NCBI GenBank assembly: GCA_013298895.1
Contig: JAAFJM010000012.1
Span: 1-64,000 of the forward strand
From: Bacteroidota bacterium
GTDB taxonomy: Bacteria; Bacteroidota; Bacteroidia; UKL13-3
Direction of reading: 5' to 3'
Length of the DNA stretch: 64,000 nucleotides
Part shown: one piece after another, positions 33,231 through 41,616 of the stretch
Numbering within the stretch: the stretch's first letter is position 1
Layout: every line of letters starts with the position of its first letter
Position numbers and translations under genes: made by a program
The notes under the pieces: model-generated
The model's database searches: none
What the model saw: only the letters and a program-made list of their open reading frames with translations
Told to the model about the DNA's origin: nothing

Positions 33231-35921
33231 TTACAATCCCGCCAAACTTTGTTTCAAAACCTCAATTTTAGCCAAAGCATCATCTTTCTTTTGGCGTTCT
33301 TTTTCTACTAATTCGGGTTTTGCATTGGCTACAAACTTTTCGTTACTTAATTTTACATCTACACTTGCCATAAAGCCAACTAAGTACTCAATTTCTTTAT
33401 TTATTTTTTCAGCTTCAGCTACAGCATCTATTTCAATATTTAACTTAACAAAAACTTGATCGGTAGAAACTGATAATGAAACACAATTTGGGGCTTCTTC
33501 ATTGAATAATATACTCGAAACATTGGCCAATTTTTTAATTAAAAACTGGTAAGGTTCGTATAATTCAATTTGCGATGTTTTGATAACAATTTCAAATGCT
33601 TCCTTTGGACTGATACCTTTACTATTACGAAGCTCGCGTATTTTAGAAATAGTTTCAAATGTGTTTTGTAAAGACGTATAATTATACGTCTGTACAGTAG
33701 GATATGAAGCAATACAAATACTCTCTCCTCCTTTTCTTTCAGTTATTTCTTGCCAAATTTCCTCGGTAATAAACGGCATAAACGGATGTAAAACCAACAT
33801 CAATTTTTCGAAGAAAATTACGGTTTGGTCATACGTGCTTTGGTTCAATGCTTCACCATAAACTGGTTTTATCATTTCTAAATACCATGCACAGTAATCG
33901 TCCCAAATCAGTTTGTAAATCATCATTAAGGCTTCGCTTAATTTATAATCTTTACATTTTTCTTCTATTTCAGCCAAAGCCAAATTAAATCTAGCTTCAA
34001 ACCATTGTTCTGAAATTTTATTACTTGCCAATAAATCGGCTGCAAATTCAGTATCAAGTTTAATAGATAAACCTTTAACCAAACGGAATGCATTCCAAAT
34101 TTTATTCGCAAAATTACGTCCTTGTTCCACTTGGCTTTCGTCAAACAAAATATCATTGCCCGCAGGGCTACAAATAAGCATTCCCATACGAACACCATCA
34201 GCACCATATTGTGCAATTAAATCCAAAGGATCAGGCGAATTACCCAACGATTTACTCATTTTTCTGCGTTGTTTATCACGTACAATTCCGGTATAATAAA
34301 CGTTACTAAAAGGTTTTTGTCCCATCCATTCATAACCTGCCATAATCATTCTAGCAACCCAAAAAAACATAATTTCTGGTGCTGTAACTAAATCGTTAGT
34401 TGGGTAAAAATATTTAATATCTTCTTTGCCTTCTTCTTTAAAACCATCGAAAACACTGATTGGCCAAAGCCACGAACTGAACCAAGTGTCTAGTACATCT
34501 TCGTCTTGTTTTAAACTTTGAATGTTGGATGTTGGATGTTGAATTTTAAATTTCTCGATAGCTTCAACTTCAGTTTTAGCAACTACAAAATTTCCATCCT
34601 CGCTGTACCATGCAGGAATTTGTTGTCCCCACCAAAGCTGGCGACTGATACACCAATCTTTGATATTATCAATCCAATGCTTGTAAGTATTTTTCATGTT
34701 GGCAGGATGAAACTTAATTTCATCGTTCATTACCGCATCTAACACTTGAGGATTTTTAGCCAAAAACTTTTTCATATCAACCCACCACTGAAGCGTTAAA
34801 CGAGGTTCAATAACAGCCCCAGTTCTTTCACTTGTTCCAACTTGGTTTTTATATTCTTCTATTTTTTCAATAAATCCTGCTTCTTCTAAATCAATGGCAA
34901 TTTGCTTTCTAACTGCAAAACGATCTTTACCAATATAGCGTTCATCTTGCGCTTTTTCGTTTAAAAAACCTTCTTCCGTTAAAATATCAATTACTTCCAA
35001 GTTATATTTTTTACCTAATTCATAATCGTTCTTATCATGCGCTGGTGTAACTTTTAAACATCCTGTTCCAAAATCCATGGCCACATATTCATCAGCTATG
35101 ATTTCAATTTCACGATTGATAAATGGAACTAATGCTTTTTTGCCAATTAAATGCTTAAAACGTTCATCGTTTGGGTTTACACAAATGGCTGCGTCAGCTA
35201 AAATAGTTTCAGGACGAGTGGTTGCTATTACAACAAATGTTGAATGTTGAATGTTGGATGTTGGATGATTCGAATTTAGAATTTCTGATTTAGAATTTTC
35301 AGTTAAATGGTATTTTATATAATAAAGTTTACTGTTTACATCTTTAAAAATAACTTCTTCATCGCTTAGAGCTGTTTTGCCTAGCGGATCCCAGTTTACC
35401 ATTCTAAGTTCACGGTATATTAGGCCTTTGTTGTATAGGTCAATAAAAACATCAATAACGGCTTCACTTAAACTAGGTTCCATGGTAAATCGGGTTCTAT
35501 CCCAATCGCAACTCGCGCCTAATTTTTTTAATTGTTCTAAAATAATTCCACCATATTTTTCTTTCCATTCCCAAGCATATTTCAAGAAATCTTCTCTACT
35601 TAAATCCGATTTTTTGATACCACGCTCACGCAACATTTGAACTACTTTGGCTTCCGTGGCAATACTCGCATGATCGGTTCCAGGTACCCAGCATGCGTTT
35701 TTACCTTGCATTCTTGCCCTGCGAGTCAATACATCTTGAATAGTATTATTTAACATATGCCCCATGTGTAATACGCCCGTAACATTTGGCGGAGGAATTA
35801 CAATGCTATAAGGTTCACGTTCATCAGGTTTTGCATGAAAATATTTGTTGCTTAACCAGTAGCTATACCACTTATCTTCAATAGATTGTGGTGAATATGT
35901 TTTTGAAATTTCTTTTGTCAT
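33231..35921 (-). CDS. valS: Valine-tRNA ligase
   Basis: ValRS charges tRNA-Val. The class I signatures are present: the HIGH-like PNVTGVLHMGHMLN near the N-terminus and the KMSKS in RRKMSKSLGNSPDP, with the editing domain VVIATTRPETILADAAI and WFSSWLWP between them, and a C-terminal coiled coil (EAEKINKEIEYLV ... KIEVLKQSLAGL). Length (896) is near normal for Bacteroidota. Odd features: two insertions, ENSKSEILNSNHPTSNIQHST before VVIATTRPE and FKIQHPTSNIQS before KQDEDVLDTW, are encoded by heptanucleotide repeats, and a palindrome encodes VQTYNYTS near the C-terminal anticodon-binding region. These lie at loop positions, so the enzyme is probably active. Confidence 0.96.
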   Translation of the reverse strand: MTKEISKTYSPQSIEDKWYSYWLSNKYFHAKPDEREPYSIVIPPPNVTGVLHMGHMLNNTIQDVLTRRARMQGKNACWVPGTDHASIATEAKVVQMLRERGIKKSDLSREDFLKYAWEWKEKYGGIILEQLKKLGASCDWDRTRFTMEPSLSEAVIDVFIDLYNKGLIYRELRMVNWDPLGKTALSDEEVIFKDVNSKLYYIKYHLTENSKSEILNSNHPTSNIQHSTFVVIATTRPETILADAAICVNPNDERFKHLIGKKALVPFINREIEIIADEYVAMDFGTGCLKVTPAHDKNDYELGKKYNLEVIDILTEEGFLNEKAQDERYIGKDRFAVRKQIAIDLEEAGFIEKIEEYKNQVGTSERTGAVIEPRLTLQWWVDMKKFLAKNPQVLDAVMNDEIKFHPANMKNTYKHWIDNIKDWCISRQLWWGQQIPAWYSEDGNFVVAKTEVEAIEKFKIQHPTSNIQSLKQDEDVLDTWFSSWLWPISVFDGFKEEGKEDIKYFYPTNDLVTAPEIMFFWVARMIMAGYEWMGQKPFSNVYYTGIVRDKQRRKMSKSLGNSPDPLDLIAQYGADGVRMGMLICSPAGNDILFDESQVEQGRNFANKIWNAFRLVKGLSIKLDTEFAADLLASNKISEQWFEARFNLALAEIEEKCKDYKLSEALMMIYKLIWDDYCAWYLEMIKPVYGEALNQSTYDQTVIFFEKLMLVLHPFMPFITEEIWQEITERKGGESICIASYPTVQTYNYTSLQNTFETISKIRELRNSKGISPKEAFEIVIKTSQIELYEPYQFLIKKLANVSSILFNEEAPNCVSLSVSTDQVFVKLNIEIDAVAEAEKINKEIEYLVGFMASVDVKLSNEKFVANAKPELVEKERQKKDDALAKIEVLKQSLAGL
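33667..33696. repeat. 30-bp palindrome inside valS, AGACG...CGTCT family
   Basis: TGTAAAGACGTATAA and its near-complement (one mismatched pair, 33671/33692) form a 30-bp palindrome with a perfect 20-bp core (33672-33691). Ends AGACG/CGTCT and the TACA flank match the intergenic palindrome at 9493-9512. On the coding strand it is read as VQTYNYTSL. Confidence 0.7.
34516..34550. repeat. Heptanucleotide repeat tract inside valS (second site)
   Basis: Five consecutive 7-mers, CTTTGAA, TGTTGGA, TGTTGGA, TGTTGAA and TTTTAAA, encode FKIQHPTSNIQS on the minus strand. The core TGTTGGA units are the same as at 35238-35300. Confidence 0.85.
35238..35300. repeat. Heptanucleotide repeat tract inside valS, exactly nine units
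   Basis: Nine gapless 7-mers: TGTTGAA twice, TGTTGGA twice, TGATTCG, AATTTAG, AATTTCT, GATTTAG, AATTTTC. The 63 bp equal 21 codons, so the frame is kept; the encoded residues run from ENSKSEILN to NIQHST. Confidence 0.9.
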
Positions 35922-36043
35922 AAACTTTGGGAAGTTAAATATTGTAGAATAAAATAATGTAATTAATTACTGAAATGCACAATTTTTTCTGAACCACTCA
36001 GAACTATATACTAACAATCTTTTTACTACTTGTTAATTTTTTT

Positions 36044-36641
36044 TGAACCACATAGAAACATAGAAAACATAGATTTCATCTGTTTTATATTACTCATTTG
36101 ATTTTTTAGCCCAATAGAAACATTGATTACTTAGCATTATTATTTTTACAATTCAGGTAGGTTTCTGTAAATTTCATTTACAAAAGTTTTCTGACCTTCT
36201 TTAAATATGTTCAACACATTAAAGTTTAAAATCAAACCTTTGGGTGCTTTAAGCAATTTCATGTATGTTAATAATTGTGCTTCATGTATTGGTAAGACGG
36301 ATTCAATAGCTTTTAATTCAATCACAAAAATATCATCAATATATAAATCACAACGTAAACTTGTTTCAAGTTCAAAATCTTTATATTCAATTGGAATAAT
36401 TGCCTCTGTTTTAAAGGGAATTTTTCTTAAAGTTAACTCATGAATTAAACACTGATGATAAACACTTTCTAATAATCCAGGCCCTAAAACTTTATGTACT
36501 TCAATGGCTGCTCCTATAATTTCATAGGTTAAATCATCAAGATACTTTTTAGAATATTTTTCGTAAATCATTTTTAATAGATAATTACATAGGATAAAAA
36601 ACTGCAAAAAACTATGTGGTCTATGTTTCTATGTGGTTCAA
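36044..36641. mobile_element. Inverted-repeat-bounded unit carrying a GxxExxY gene
   Basis: The left arm (36044-36074) and right arm (36611-36641, inverted) are 31 bp long; the outer 22 bp, beginning TTGAACCACATAGAAACATA, are identical, and the rest differs at 3 positions. Between them lies only the GxxExxY gene. Partial extra copies are seen outside or just inside on the left (GAACCACTCAGAAC at 35991; CAATAGAAACATTGATT at 36112). No transposase is present. I recall such CACATAGAAACATAG repeats next to GxxExxY genes in Bacteroidota, from memory only. Confidence 0.6.
36146..36571 (-). CDS. GxxExxY protein (PD-(D/E)XK nuclease-like superfamily)
   Basis: The 141-residue protein has the name-giving motif GPGLLESVY (residues 30-38) after IIGAAIEVHKVL, then RCDLYIDDIFVIELKAIE, with Asp75 and the Glu85-x-Lys87 pair in nuclease-like positions, and HEAQLLTYMKLL (Gln99). 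The C-terminus GLILNFNV ... GQKTFVN is typical. The family is very common and is linked by sequence to PD-(D/E)XK enzymes, but its activity is unproven. The ATG at 36571 was chosen as it gives the standard family N-terminus. The gene lies inside a pair of 31-bp inverted repeats between valS and rplS, a place where one would expect no insert. Confidence 0.88.
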   Translation of the reverse strand: MIYEKYSKKYLDDLTYEIIGAAIEVHKVLGPGLLESVYHQCLIHELTLRKIPFKTEAIIPIEYKDFELETSLRCDLYIDDIFVIELKAIESVLPIHEAQLLTYMKLLKAPKGLILNFNVLNIFKEGQKTFVNEIYRNLPEL

Positions 36642-36691
36642 TTTTTTCTCTATAATTATATGATTTGAGTTTTTTATTGGATTTCATAATT

Positions 36692-36723
36692 AAAAAAAAC
36701 CCCAATCCATTGCTGAATCAGGG
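36692..36723 (-). terminator. Terminator of trmD-rplS
   Basis: On the minus strand a 9-bp stem (CCCTGATTC at 36723-36715 with GGATTGGGG at 36708-36700, including G-U pairs) is followed by a run of eight T (36699-36692). Confidence 0.85.
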
Positions 36724-36746
36724 CTTTCAATTTAACTATGAAAAAA

Positions 36747-37103
36747 CTAACCTCTTTTTTCTTTAATTTTGGCAGCTTTACCAGTTAAAGCGCGTAAGTA
36801 GAACAAACGAGCCCTGCGAACTTTTCCGCGGCTGACCACCTCTATTTTGTCAATATTTAAGCTGTATAAAGGGAAAATACGTTCAACACCAACGCCATTA
36901 GAAATTTTACGAACTGTAAAAGTTTCTGCTATGCTAGCATTTCTGCGTTGTAAACAAACGCCTTGATATTGCTGAATACGCTCTTTAGCGCCTTCTCTAA
37001 TTTTGTAATATACATTAATAGTGTCACCAGCTTTGAATGTAGGAAATGTTTTTCCTGTTGTAAATTCTGATTCAACTAATTTTATTGCTTCTGTAAAATT
37101 CAT
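36747..37103 (-). CDS. rplS: 50S ribosomal protein L19
   Basis: L19 lies at the interface between the large and small ribosomal subunits. The sequence matches closely: [91 protein letters not shown]. The ATG at 37103 yields 118 residues, as expected; the reading frame extends upstream without a sensible start. It follows trmD by 103 bp on the same strand, a conserved order. Confidence 0.97.
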   Translation of the reverse strand: MNFTEAIKLVESEFTTGKTFPTFKAGDTINVYYKIREGAKERIQQYQGVCLQRRNASIAETFTVRKISNGVGVERIFPLYSLNIDKIEVVSRGKVRRARLFYLRALTGKAAKIKEKRG

Positions 37104-37206
37104 AACTATAATGGTCAAAAAATTGGACTGCGAAAGTACGACTATTTTATATAATTCCAAATATTTTTTAAAAGATTTAATATTTTTTTTCTTGCTTTCT
37201 CAACTA

Positions 37207-37884
37207 TCAGTCTTTTAGTAAATTAGGTCTACGATGCTTGGTTCTTTCAATGGATTGCTCCATTTTCCATGCTTCAATTTTTGCTTGGTGTCCACTTAAT
37301 AATATTTCAGGCACTGTCCAACCTTTATACTCAAATGGCTTAGTGTAAACAGGAGGGCTTATTAAGTTATCTTGAAAAGAATCACTTAAGGCTGATTGTG
37401 CATCATTCAAAACACCAGGAATTAACCTTACAATTGCATCAATAACAACTGCAGCAGCTAGTTCACCTCCGGTTAATACATAATTACCGATAGAAATTTC
37501 TTTAGTAACCAAGTATTCTCTTACACGTTCATCAATCCCTTTGTAATGCCCACAAAGAATTATTATATTTTTCAAACTAGATAATTTATTAGCCATGGGT
37601 TGGCAGAATTCTTCCCCATCTGGACTCATGTAAATTATCTCATCATAAATTCTTTCCTTTTTAAGTTTTTCAATACAATTATCAATTGGCTCAATCATCA
37701 TTACCATGCCTGCTCCTCCTCCAAATGCATAATCATCAGCTTGTTTATGTTTTCCAAAACCAAAATCTCGCAAATTATGTAAGTGGATTTCAACCAAATT
37801 TCTTTGTTGAGCTCTTTTCATCATTGAGTGTTTAAATGATTCTTCAATTAGTGCTGGGTGTAAAGTAATTATATCAACGCGCAT
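37207..37884 (-). CDS. trmD: tRNA (guanine37-N1)-methyltransferase
   Basis: TrmD methylates G37 next to the anticodon, which prevents frameshifting. The knotted SPOUT fold is seen in [54 protein letters not shown] and the SAM-binding trefoil [29 protein letters not shown]. Length (225) is normal. Start at 37884 was chosen for the canonical MRVDI beginning. It is divergent from the 198-aa gene and upstream of rplS. Confidence 0.97.
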   Translation of the reverse strand: MRVDIITLHPALIEESFKHSMMKRAQQRNLVEIHLHNLRDFGFGKHKQADDYAFGGGAGMVMMIEPIDNCIEKLKKERIYDEIIYMSPDGEEFCQPMANKLSSLKNIIILCGHYKGIDERVREYLVTKEISIGNYVLTGGELAAAVVIDAIVRLIPGVLNDAQSALSDSFQDNLISPPVYTKPFEYKGWTVPEILLSGHQAKIEAWKMEQSIERTKHRRPNLLKD

Positions 37885-37937
37885 TGGCTGCAAATTAAAG
37901 ATGTTATTTTTCGCAAAAAAAATTTATTATCGCATTG

Positions 37938-38531
37938 ATGAAAAAAAATACACTACTAATATTTCTTTTAATTAATTCTACGTTGATTTTTGCTCAACGA
38001 GTTAAGTTGAAAAATACAATTAACTACAATGCTTTTGGAATGCAAGCATTACCCCACGACCAATTAATGGTTGGAGGAAATCACATATTTCATAAAAATT
38101 TAGGATTTGCCTTAAGTTATCGTTTTGGCATAAAAGATTTCTTATCTCCAAAACAAGATGGTACCCCTGGAAAACAAGAAGATTACCAATATGTTAAAGA
38201 TAATAATTTATTTACAGAAAAGTATAGTAAAACCTATTCTTTCTTCATTGTACCATCACTTGCAATAGCAATTCGCCCTAAATGGCCGATTTACGGTGGT
38301 GTAGGAATAACCAGAAAACGTATTTACAGGGAATATTCGGAAAAAGGAACTGGTGATAAATTTTGGATTGAGGACAAGCGAGAAGATGAAATATTACCTA
38401 CTTTTACTGTTGGAACATTTATTCCAATAACTGGCCGATTAATGTTAAATGTTGCTTATGATCATTTGCCTCAATCAGTATTTATAGGTTTTGCTATTAG
38501 AAGTTGGGACAGTTGGAATGAATTTAATTAA
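37938..38531 (+). CDS. Probable outer-membrane beta-barrel protein, 197 aa
   Basis: A signal peptide (KKNTLLIFLLINSTLIFAQ) is followed by a Gly- and aromatic-rich chain with strand patterns (LGFALSYRFGIKDF, SKTYSFFIVPSLAIAIRP, IYGGVGITRKRIYREY, TFTVGTFIPITGRLMLNVAYD, SVFIGFAIRSW). I do not recognise a named family. It is divergent from trmD, with only about 53 bp between the starts, and shares a bidirectional terminator with topA. Confidence 0.7.
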   Translation: MKKNTLLIFLLINSTLIFAQRVKLKNTINYNAFGMQALPHDQLMVGGNHIFHKNLGFALSYRFGIKDFLSPKQDGTPGKQEDYQYVKDNNLFTEKYSKTYSFFIVPSLAIAIRPKWPIYGGVGITRKRIYREYSEKGTGDKFWIEDKREDEILPTFTVGTFIPITGRLMLNVAYDHLPQSVFIGFAIRSWDSWNEFN

Positions 38532-38533
38532 AA

Positions 38534-38562
38534 AAAAGTGAGGTAGTTTAAGCCTCACTTTT
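38534..38562. terminator. Bidirectional terminator between the barrel protein gene and topA
   Basis: AAAAGTGAGG (38534-38543) pairs with CCTCACTTTT (38553-38562); both convergent genes end within 10 bp of it. Confidence 0.92.
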
Positions 38563-38568
38563 ATTAAG

Positions 38569-40959
38569 TTATTTTTTTGTAGTTTTTTTCACAACCTTCT
38601 TGGCAGCTTTTTTTGCTACTTTTTTTACTGCTACTTTTTTAACCACTTTTTTGTTAGCAGCAGCTTTACTGCTAACTACAGGTATTTTAACTAGTTTAAT
38701 GCATTCTTCAAAAGTCAAAGTATTTGCATCGCTACCTTTGGGTAACTTATAGTTATCTTTACCATAGGCCAAGTATGGCCCCCAACGTCCATTTAATAAT
38801 TTTAAATTTTCGTCTTCTGCAAATACTTTTATTAATTTATTTGCATCCTTTACACGCTTTTCTTCAATTAATTCAATTGCTCTTTCGGCAGTTATTGAAA
38901 ATACATCATCAGTTTTTGGAATGGTAGTAAAAACACTGTTGTGAACTATATATGGTCCAAACCTACCAATTGCAGCTTTCATGTCTTTATCTTCAAACTG
39001 ACCAATTACACGAGGCAATTTAAATAAATCCAAAGCTTCTTCTAGTGTAATTGTTTCTATCAATTGTCCACTTCGCAAACTAGCATAACGAGGCTTTTCA
39101 GCATTTTCGTCATCACTATTTTCACCTATTTGAGCATAAGGACCATATTTACCTACCTTAACACTTACAGGCTTTCCGCTTTCAGTATCCACTCCTATTA
39201 TTCTAACAGCATTTTGTCGTTCTGCATTTGCACTTGTTTCGGTAACTTCTTGATGAAAAGGAGTATAAAACTTCTGAATCATATTATTCCATACCAATTG
39301 TCCGCGTGCTATTTTATCAAATTCCTCTTCAACACTTGCTGTAAAACCATAATCCATAATGTTTTCAAAATGTTTAGCTAAAAAATCTGTAACTACCATT
39401 CCAATATCACTTGGAAATAGTTTTGATTTTTCGCTACCATATTTTTCTGATTTTACACTACGTGAAATATTATTATTTTCTAAAAAAAGAACAGTAAAAT
39501 TTCTTTCTTTACCCTCTCTATCTTCCTTTACTACATAACCACGTTTTTGAACAGTTCCAATAGTTGGAGCGTATGTACTTGGTCTTCCAATTCCTAATTC
39601 TTCTAATTTTTTTACTAAACTTGCTTCCGTATATCTTGGGGCAGGGCGGCTAAATCGTTCTGTAGCATCAATATTTATTAAGTTTAAATTCTCCCCTACT
39701 TTTAAAGGAGGAAGCATTTTACTATTTTCATCATCGCCCTCATCGTCTGTACTTTCTAAATATACTTTTAAAAATCCATCGAATTTCAAAACTTCACCTG
39801 TTGCGGTAAAGGTTTCATTCATGGTTGATATAGAAACCGTTGCAATGGTTCTTTCTATTTGAGCTTTGCTCATTTGCGAAGCAATAGAACGCTTCCAAAT
39901 TAAATCATATAAACGTTTTTCTTGTGCAGTGCCATCTATTTCAGTTTTCTCAAAATAGGTAGGACGAATTGCCTCGTGAGCCTCTTGTGCACTATCGCTT
40001 TTAGTAGTAAAATTTCTAGGATTTGAATATTTTGCACCATAACTATTTAAAATACTTTCCTTTGCATTTTGAATTGCGGTTTCACTTAAGTTCACAGAAT
40101 CGGTACGCATGTATGTAATGAAACCATGTTCATATAGCTTTTGTGCTACACTCATGGTCATGGTAACTCCATAACCTAGTTTTCTACTTGCTTCTTGTTG
40201 CAAAGTAGAAGTGGTAAAAGGAGCAGCAGGACTTTTTTCTGCTGGTTTAACTTCTAAATTTTTAATACTAAAAATGGCATTTTTACATTTTTCTAGAAAT
40301 GCCATTGCTTCAGCTTCTGTATCAAATCGTTTTGGCAGTTCGGCATCCATTTGTTTGCCACCAACATTAAATTTAGCAGTAATTTTAAAAGCAGAATTAG
40401 AATTAAAGTTATTGATTTCTCTTTCTCGTTCTACAATTAATTTAACAGCTACCGACTGAACCCTTCCTGCTGATAAACTTGGACGCACTTTTTTCCAAAG
40501 TACGGGACTCAACTCAAAGCCAACCAATCTATCTAGAACCCTACGGGCTTGTTGAGCGTCTACTAAATTTTTATCAATTAATCGTGGATTTTGAACAGCC
40601 TTTAAAATTGCTGGCTTGGTAATTTCATGGAATACAATACGTTTGGTCTTGTTTATATCTAAACCTAATACTTCGCTTAAATGCCAACTAATAGCTTCTC
40701 CCTCGCGGTCCTCATCGGATGCTAACCATACTGTTTCGGCAGCTTTTGATAATTTTTTCAATTCAGCTACAACAGCTTTTTTATCATCACTTACTTCGTA
40801 ATGAGGCAAAAAATTATTTTTAATATCTATAGCATCATCCCCCTTTGCTAAATCTCTTATATGGCCATAACAGCTTTTTACAGTATAATTTTCACCTAAA
40901 AACTTTTCAATGGTTTTGGCTTTAGCTGGTGATTCTACAATTACTAAGTTTTTACTCAT
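38569..40959 (-). CDS. topA: DNA topoisomerase I (type IA)
   Basis: TopA relaxes negative supercoils. The Toprim domain (KNLVIVESPAKAKTIEKFLG ... ASDEDREGEAISWHL), the catalytic Tyr in GFITYMRTDS and the RPSTYAPTIGTVQKRGYV block are clear. The usual tetracysteine zinc fingers are missing; instead there are C-terminal topoisomerase repeats (KVGKYGPYAQIG, RFGPYIVHN, RWGPYLAYGKDNYKLP). The last ~30 residues are a Lys/Ala/Val tail (KKVVKKVAVKKVAKKAAKK) that probably binds DNA non-specifically. Confidence 0.96.
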   Translation of the reverse strand: MSKNLVIVESPAKAKTIEKFLGENYTVKSCYGHIRDLAKGDDAIDIKNNFLPHYEVSDDKKAVVAELKKLSKAAETVWLASDEDREGEAISWHLSEVLGLDINKTKRIVFHEITKPAILKAVQNPRLIDKNLVDAQQARRVLDRLVGFELSPVLWKKVRPSLSAGRVQSVAVKLIVEREREINNFNSNSAFKITAKFNVGGKQMDAELPKRFDTEAEAMAFLEKCKNAIFSIKNLEVKPAEKSPAAPFTTSTLQQEASRKLGYGVTMTMSVAQKLYEHGFITYMRTDSVNLSETAIQNAKESILNSYGAKYSNPRNFTTKSDSAQEAHEAIRPTYFEKTEIDGTAQEKRLYDLIWKRSIASQMSKAQIERTIATVSISTMNETFTATGEVLKFDGFLKVYLESTDDEGDDENSKMLPPLKVGENLNLINIDATERFSRPAPRYTEASLVKKLEELGIGRPSTYAPTIGTVQKRGYVVKEDREGKERNFTVLFLENNNISRSVKSEKYGSEKSKLFPSDIGMVVTDFLAKHFENIMDYGFTASVEEEFDKIARGQLVWNNMIQKFYTPFHQEVTETSANAERQNAVRIIGVDTESGKPVSVKVGKYGPYAQIGENSDDENAEKPRYASLRSGQLIETITLEEALDLFKLPRVIGQFEDKDMKAAIGRFGPYIVHNSVFTTIPKTDDVFSITAERAIELIEEKRVKDANKLIKVFAEDENLKLLNGRWGPYLAYGKDNYKLPKGSDANTLTFEECIKLVKIPVVSSKAAANKKVVKKVAVKKVAKKAAKKVVKKTTKK

Positions 40960-41000
40960 TTTTATTTAATGATATTATATAATATATAACAAATCGGGTG

Positions 41001-41029
41001 CAAAATTGATTTTTTATTTTAAAATACAA
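41001..41029 (-). promoter_or_regulatory. Promoter of topA
   Basis: On the minus strand TTG (41029-41027) is followed after 18 nt by CAATTTTG (41008-41001), one mismatch from TAnnTTTG. The leader to the ATG at 40959 is about 35 nt. Confidence 0.5.
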
Positions 41030-41232
41030 GCATACGCTCAAAACCTTATTAACATTTGTTTAAATATTTTCTTCCCAAAATAGCTAATCAGGCCAATAAT
41101 TCGTTTCATTTTGGCACAAAAAACTAAACATAATAAAATCTAATACATTGATTATCAAATATATAAATTAAGGGCACGCAATTGGTAATACACTTTTAAA
41201 ATTTACTGAACAAAATTTTAAACTAAAAAATC

Positions 41233-41415
41233 ATGAAAACTACAATTGTATCAATCACAGCCATTATGGTATTTACCTTTTATGTTGCGTTAATAGCTAT
41301 CGCAATGATTATTGAAATTGGAATGCTAACTTATATTTTCTTTCCCGCTATTTTAAGAAAACTTAAATCGAATGAAATAATTTCTCAAAATAATCCCCAA
41401 TTGAGTTACAACTAA
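41233..41415 (+). CDS. Small membrane protein, 60 aa
   Basis: The product has a single long hydrophobic stretch (ITAIMVFTFYVALIAIAMIIEIGMLTYIFF) followed by a short basic tail (RKLKSNE). It may span the membrane once or as a hairpin. No family is recognised. It has a proper ATG, is preceded by about 270 bp of AT-rich non-coding DNA and overlaps the convergent small lipoprotein gene by 4 bp. Its existence as a gene is moderately likely, given its clean membrane profile. Confidence 0.5.
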   Translation: MKTTIVSITAIMVFTFYVALIAIAMIIEIGMLTYIFFPAILRKLKSNEIISQNNPQLSYN

Positions 41416-41606
41416 AAATTTTGTATTGAACGAGGAGCTTTAATCTTCTTTTTCTTAACAAGACCATTTTTGTCCAATTTTACTCTTCCATCAACTTGAG
41501 TAAAATCTGGACATTTTTTTTTGCTTTTACAACTAGTCATAAAAACACCGATTAGCATAATTGCTAAGATTCCTATTATTGATTTAAAATTATTACTGAT
41601 TTTCAT
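41412..41606 (-). CDS. Small lipoprotein, 64 aa
   Basis: The N-terminus KSIIGILAIMLIGVFMTSC has a lipobox with Cys followed by KSKKKC, and the mature part is short and basic (RVKLDKNGLVKKKKI). Similar tiny lipoproteins with a CKSKKKCP-type start occur in Bacteroidota. It starts 11 bp after the rnr stop, so it is probably cotranscribed with rnr. The function is unknown. Confidence 0.7.
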   Translation of the reverse strand: MKISNNFKSIIGILAIMLIGVFMTSCKSKKKCPDFTQVDGRVKLDKNGLVKKKKIKAPRSIQNF

Positions 41607-41616
41607 ATTCAAAAAA

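Noticed and set aside
34518-34742. Plus-strand 74-residue frame over valS
   Set aside because: Shadow of valS over the heptad repeat region.
36044-36641. Insertion sequence with a transposase
   Set aside because: The only gene is the GxxExxY protein; no transposase motif is present, so it is called an inverted-repeat unit only.
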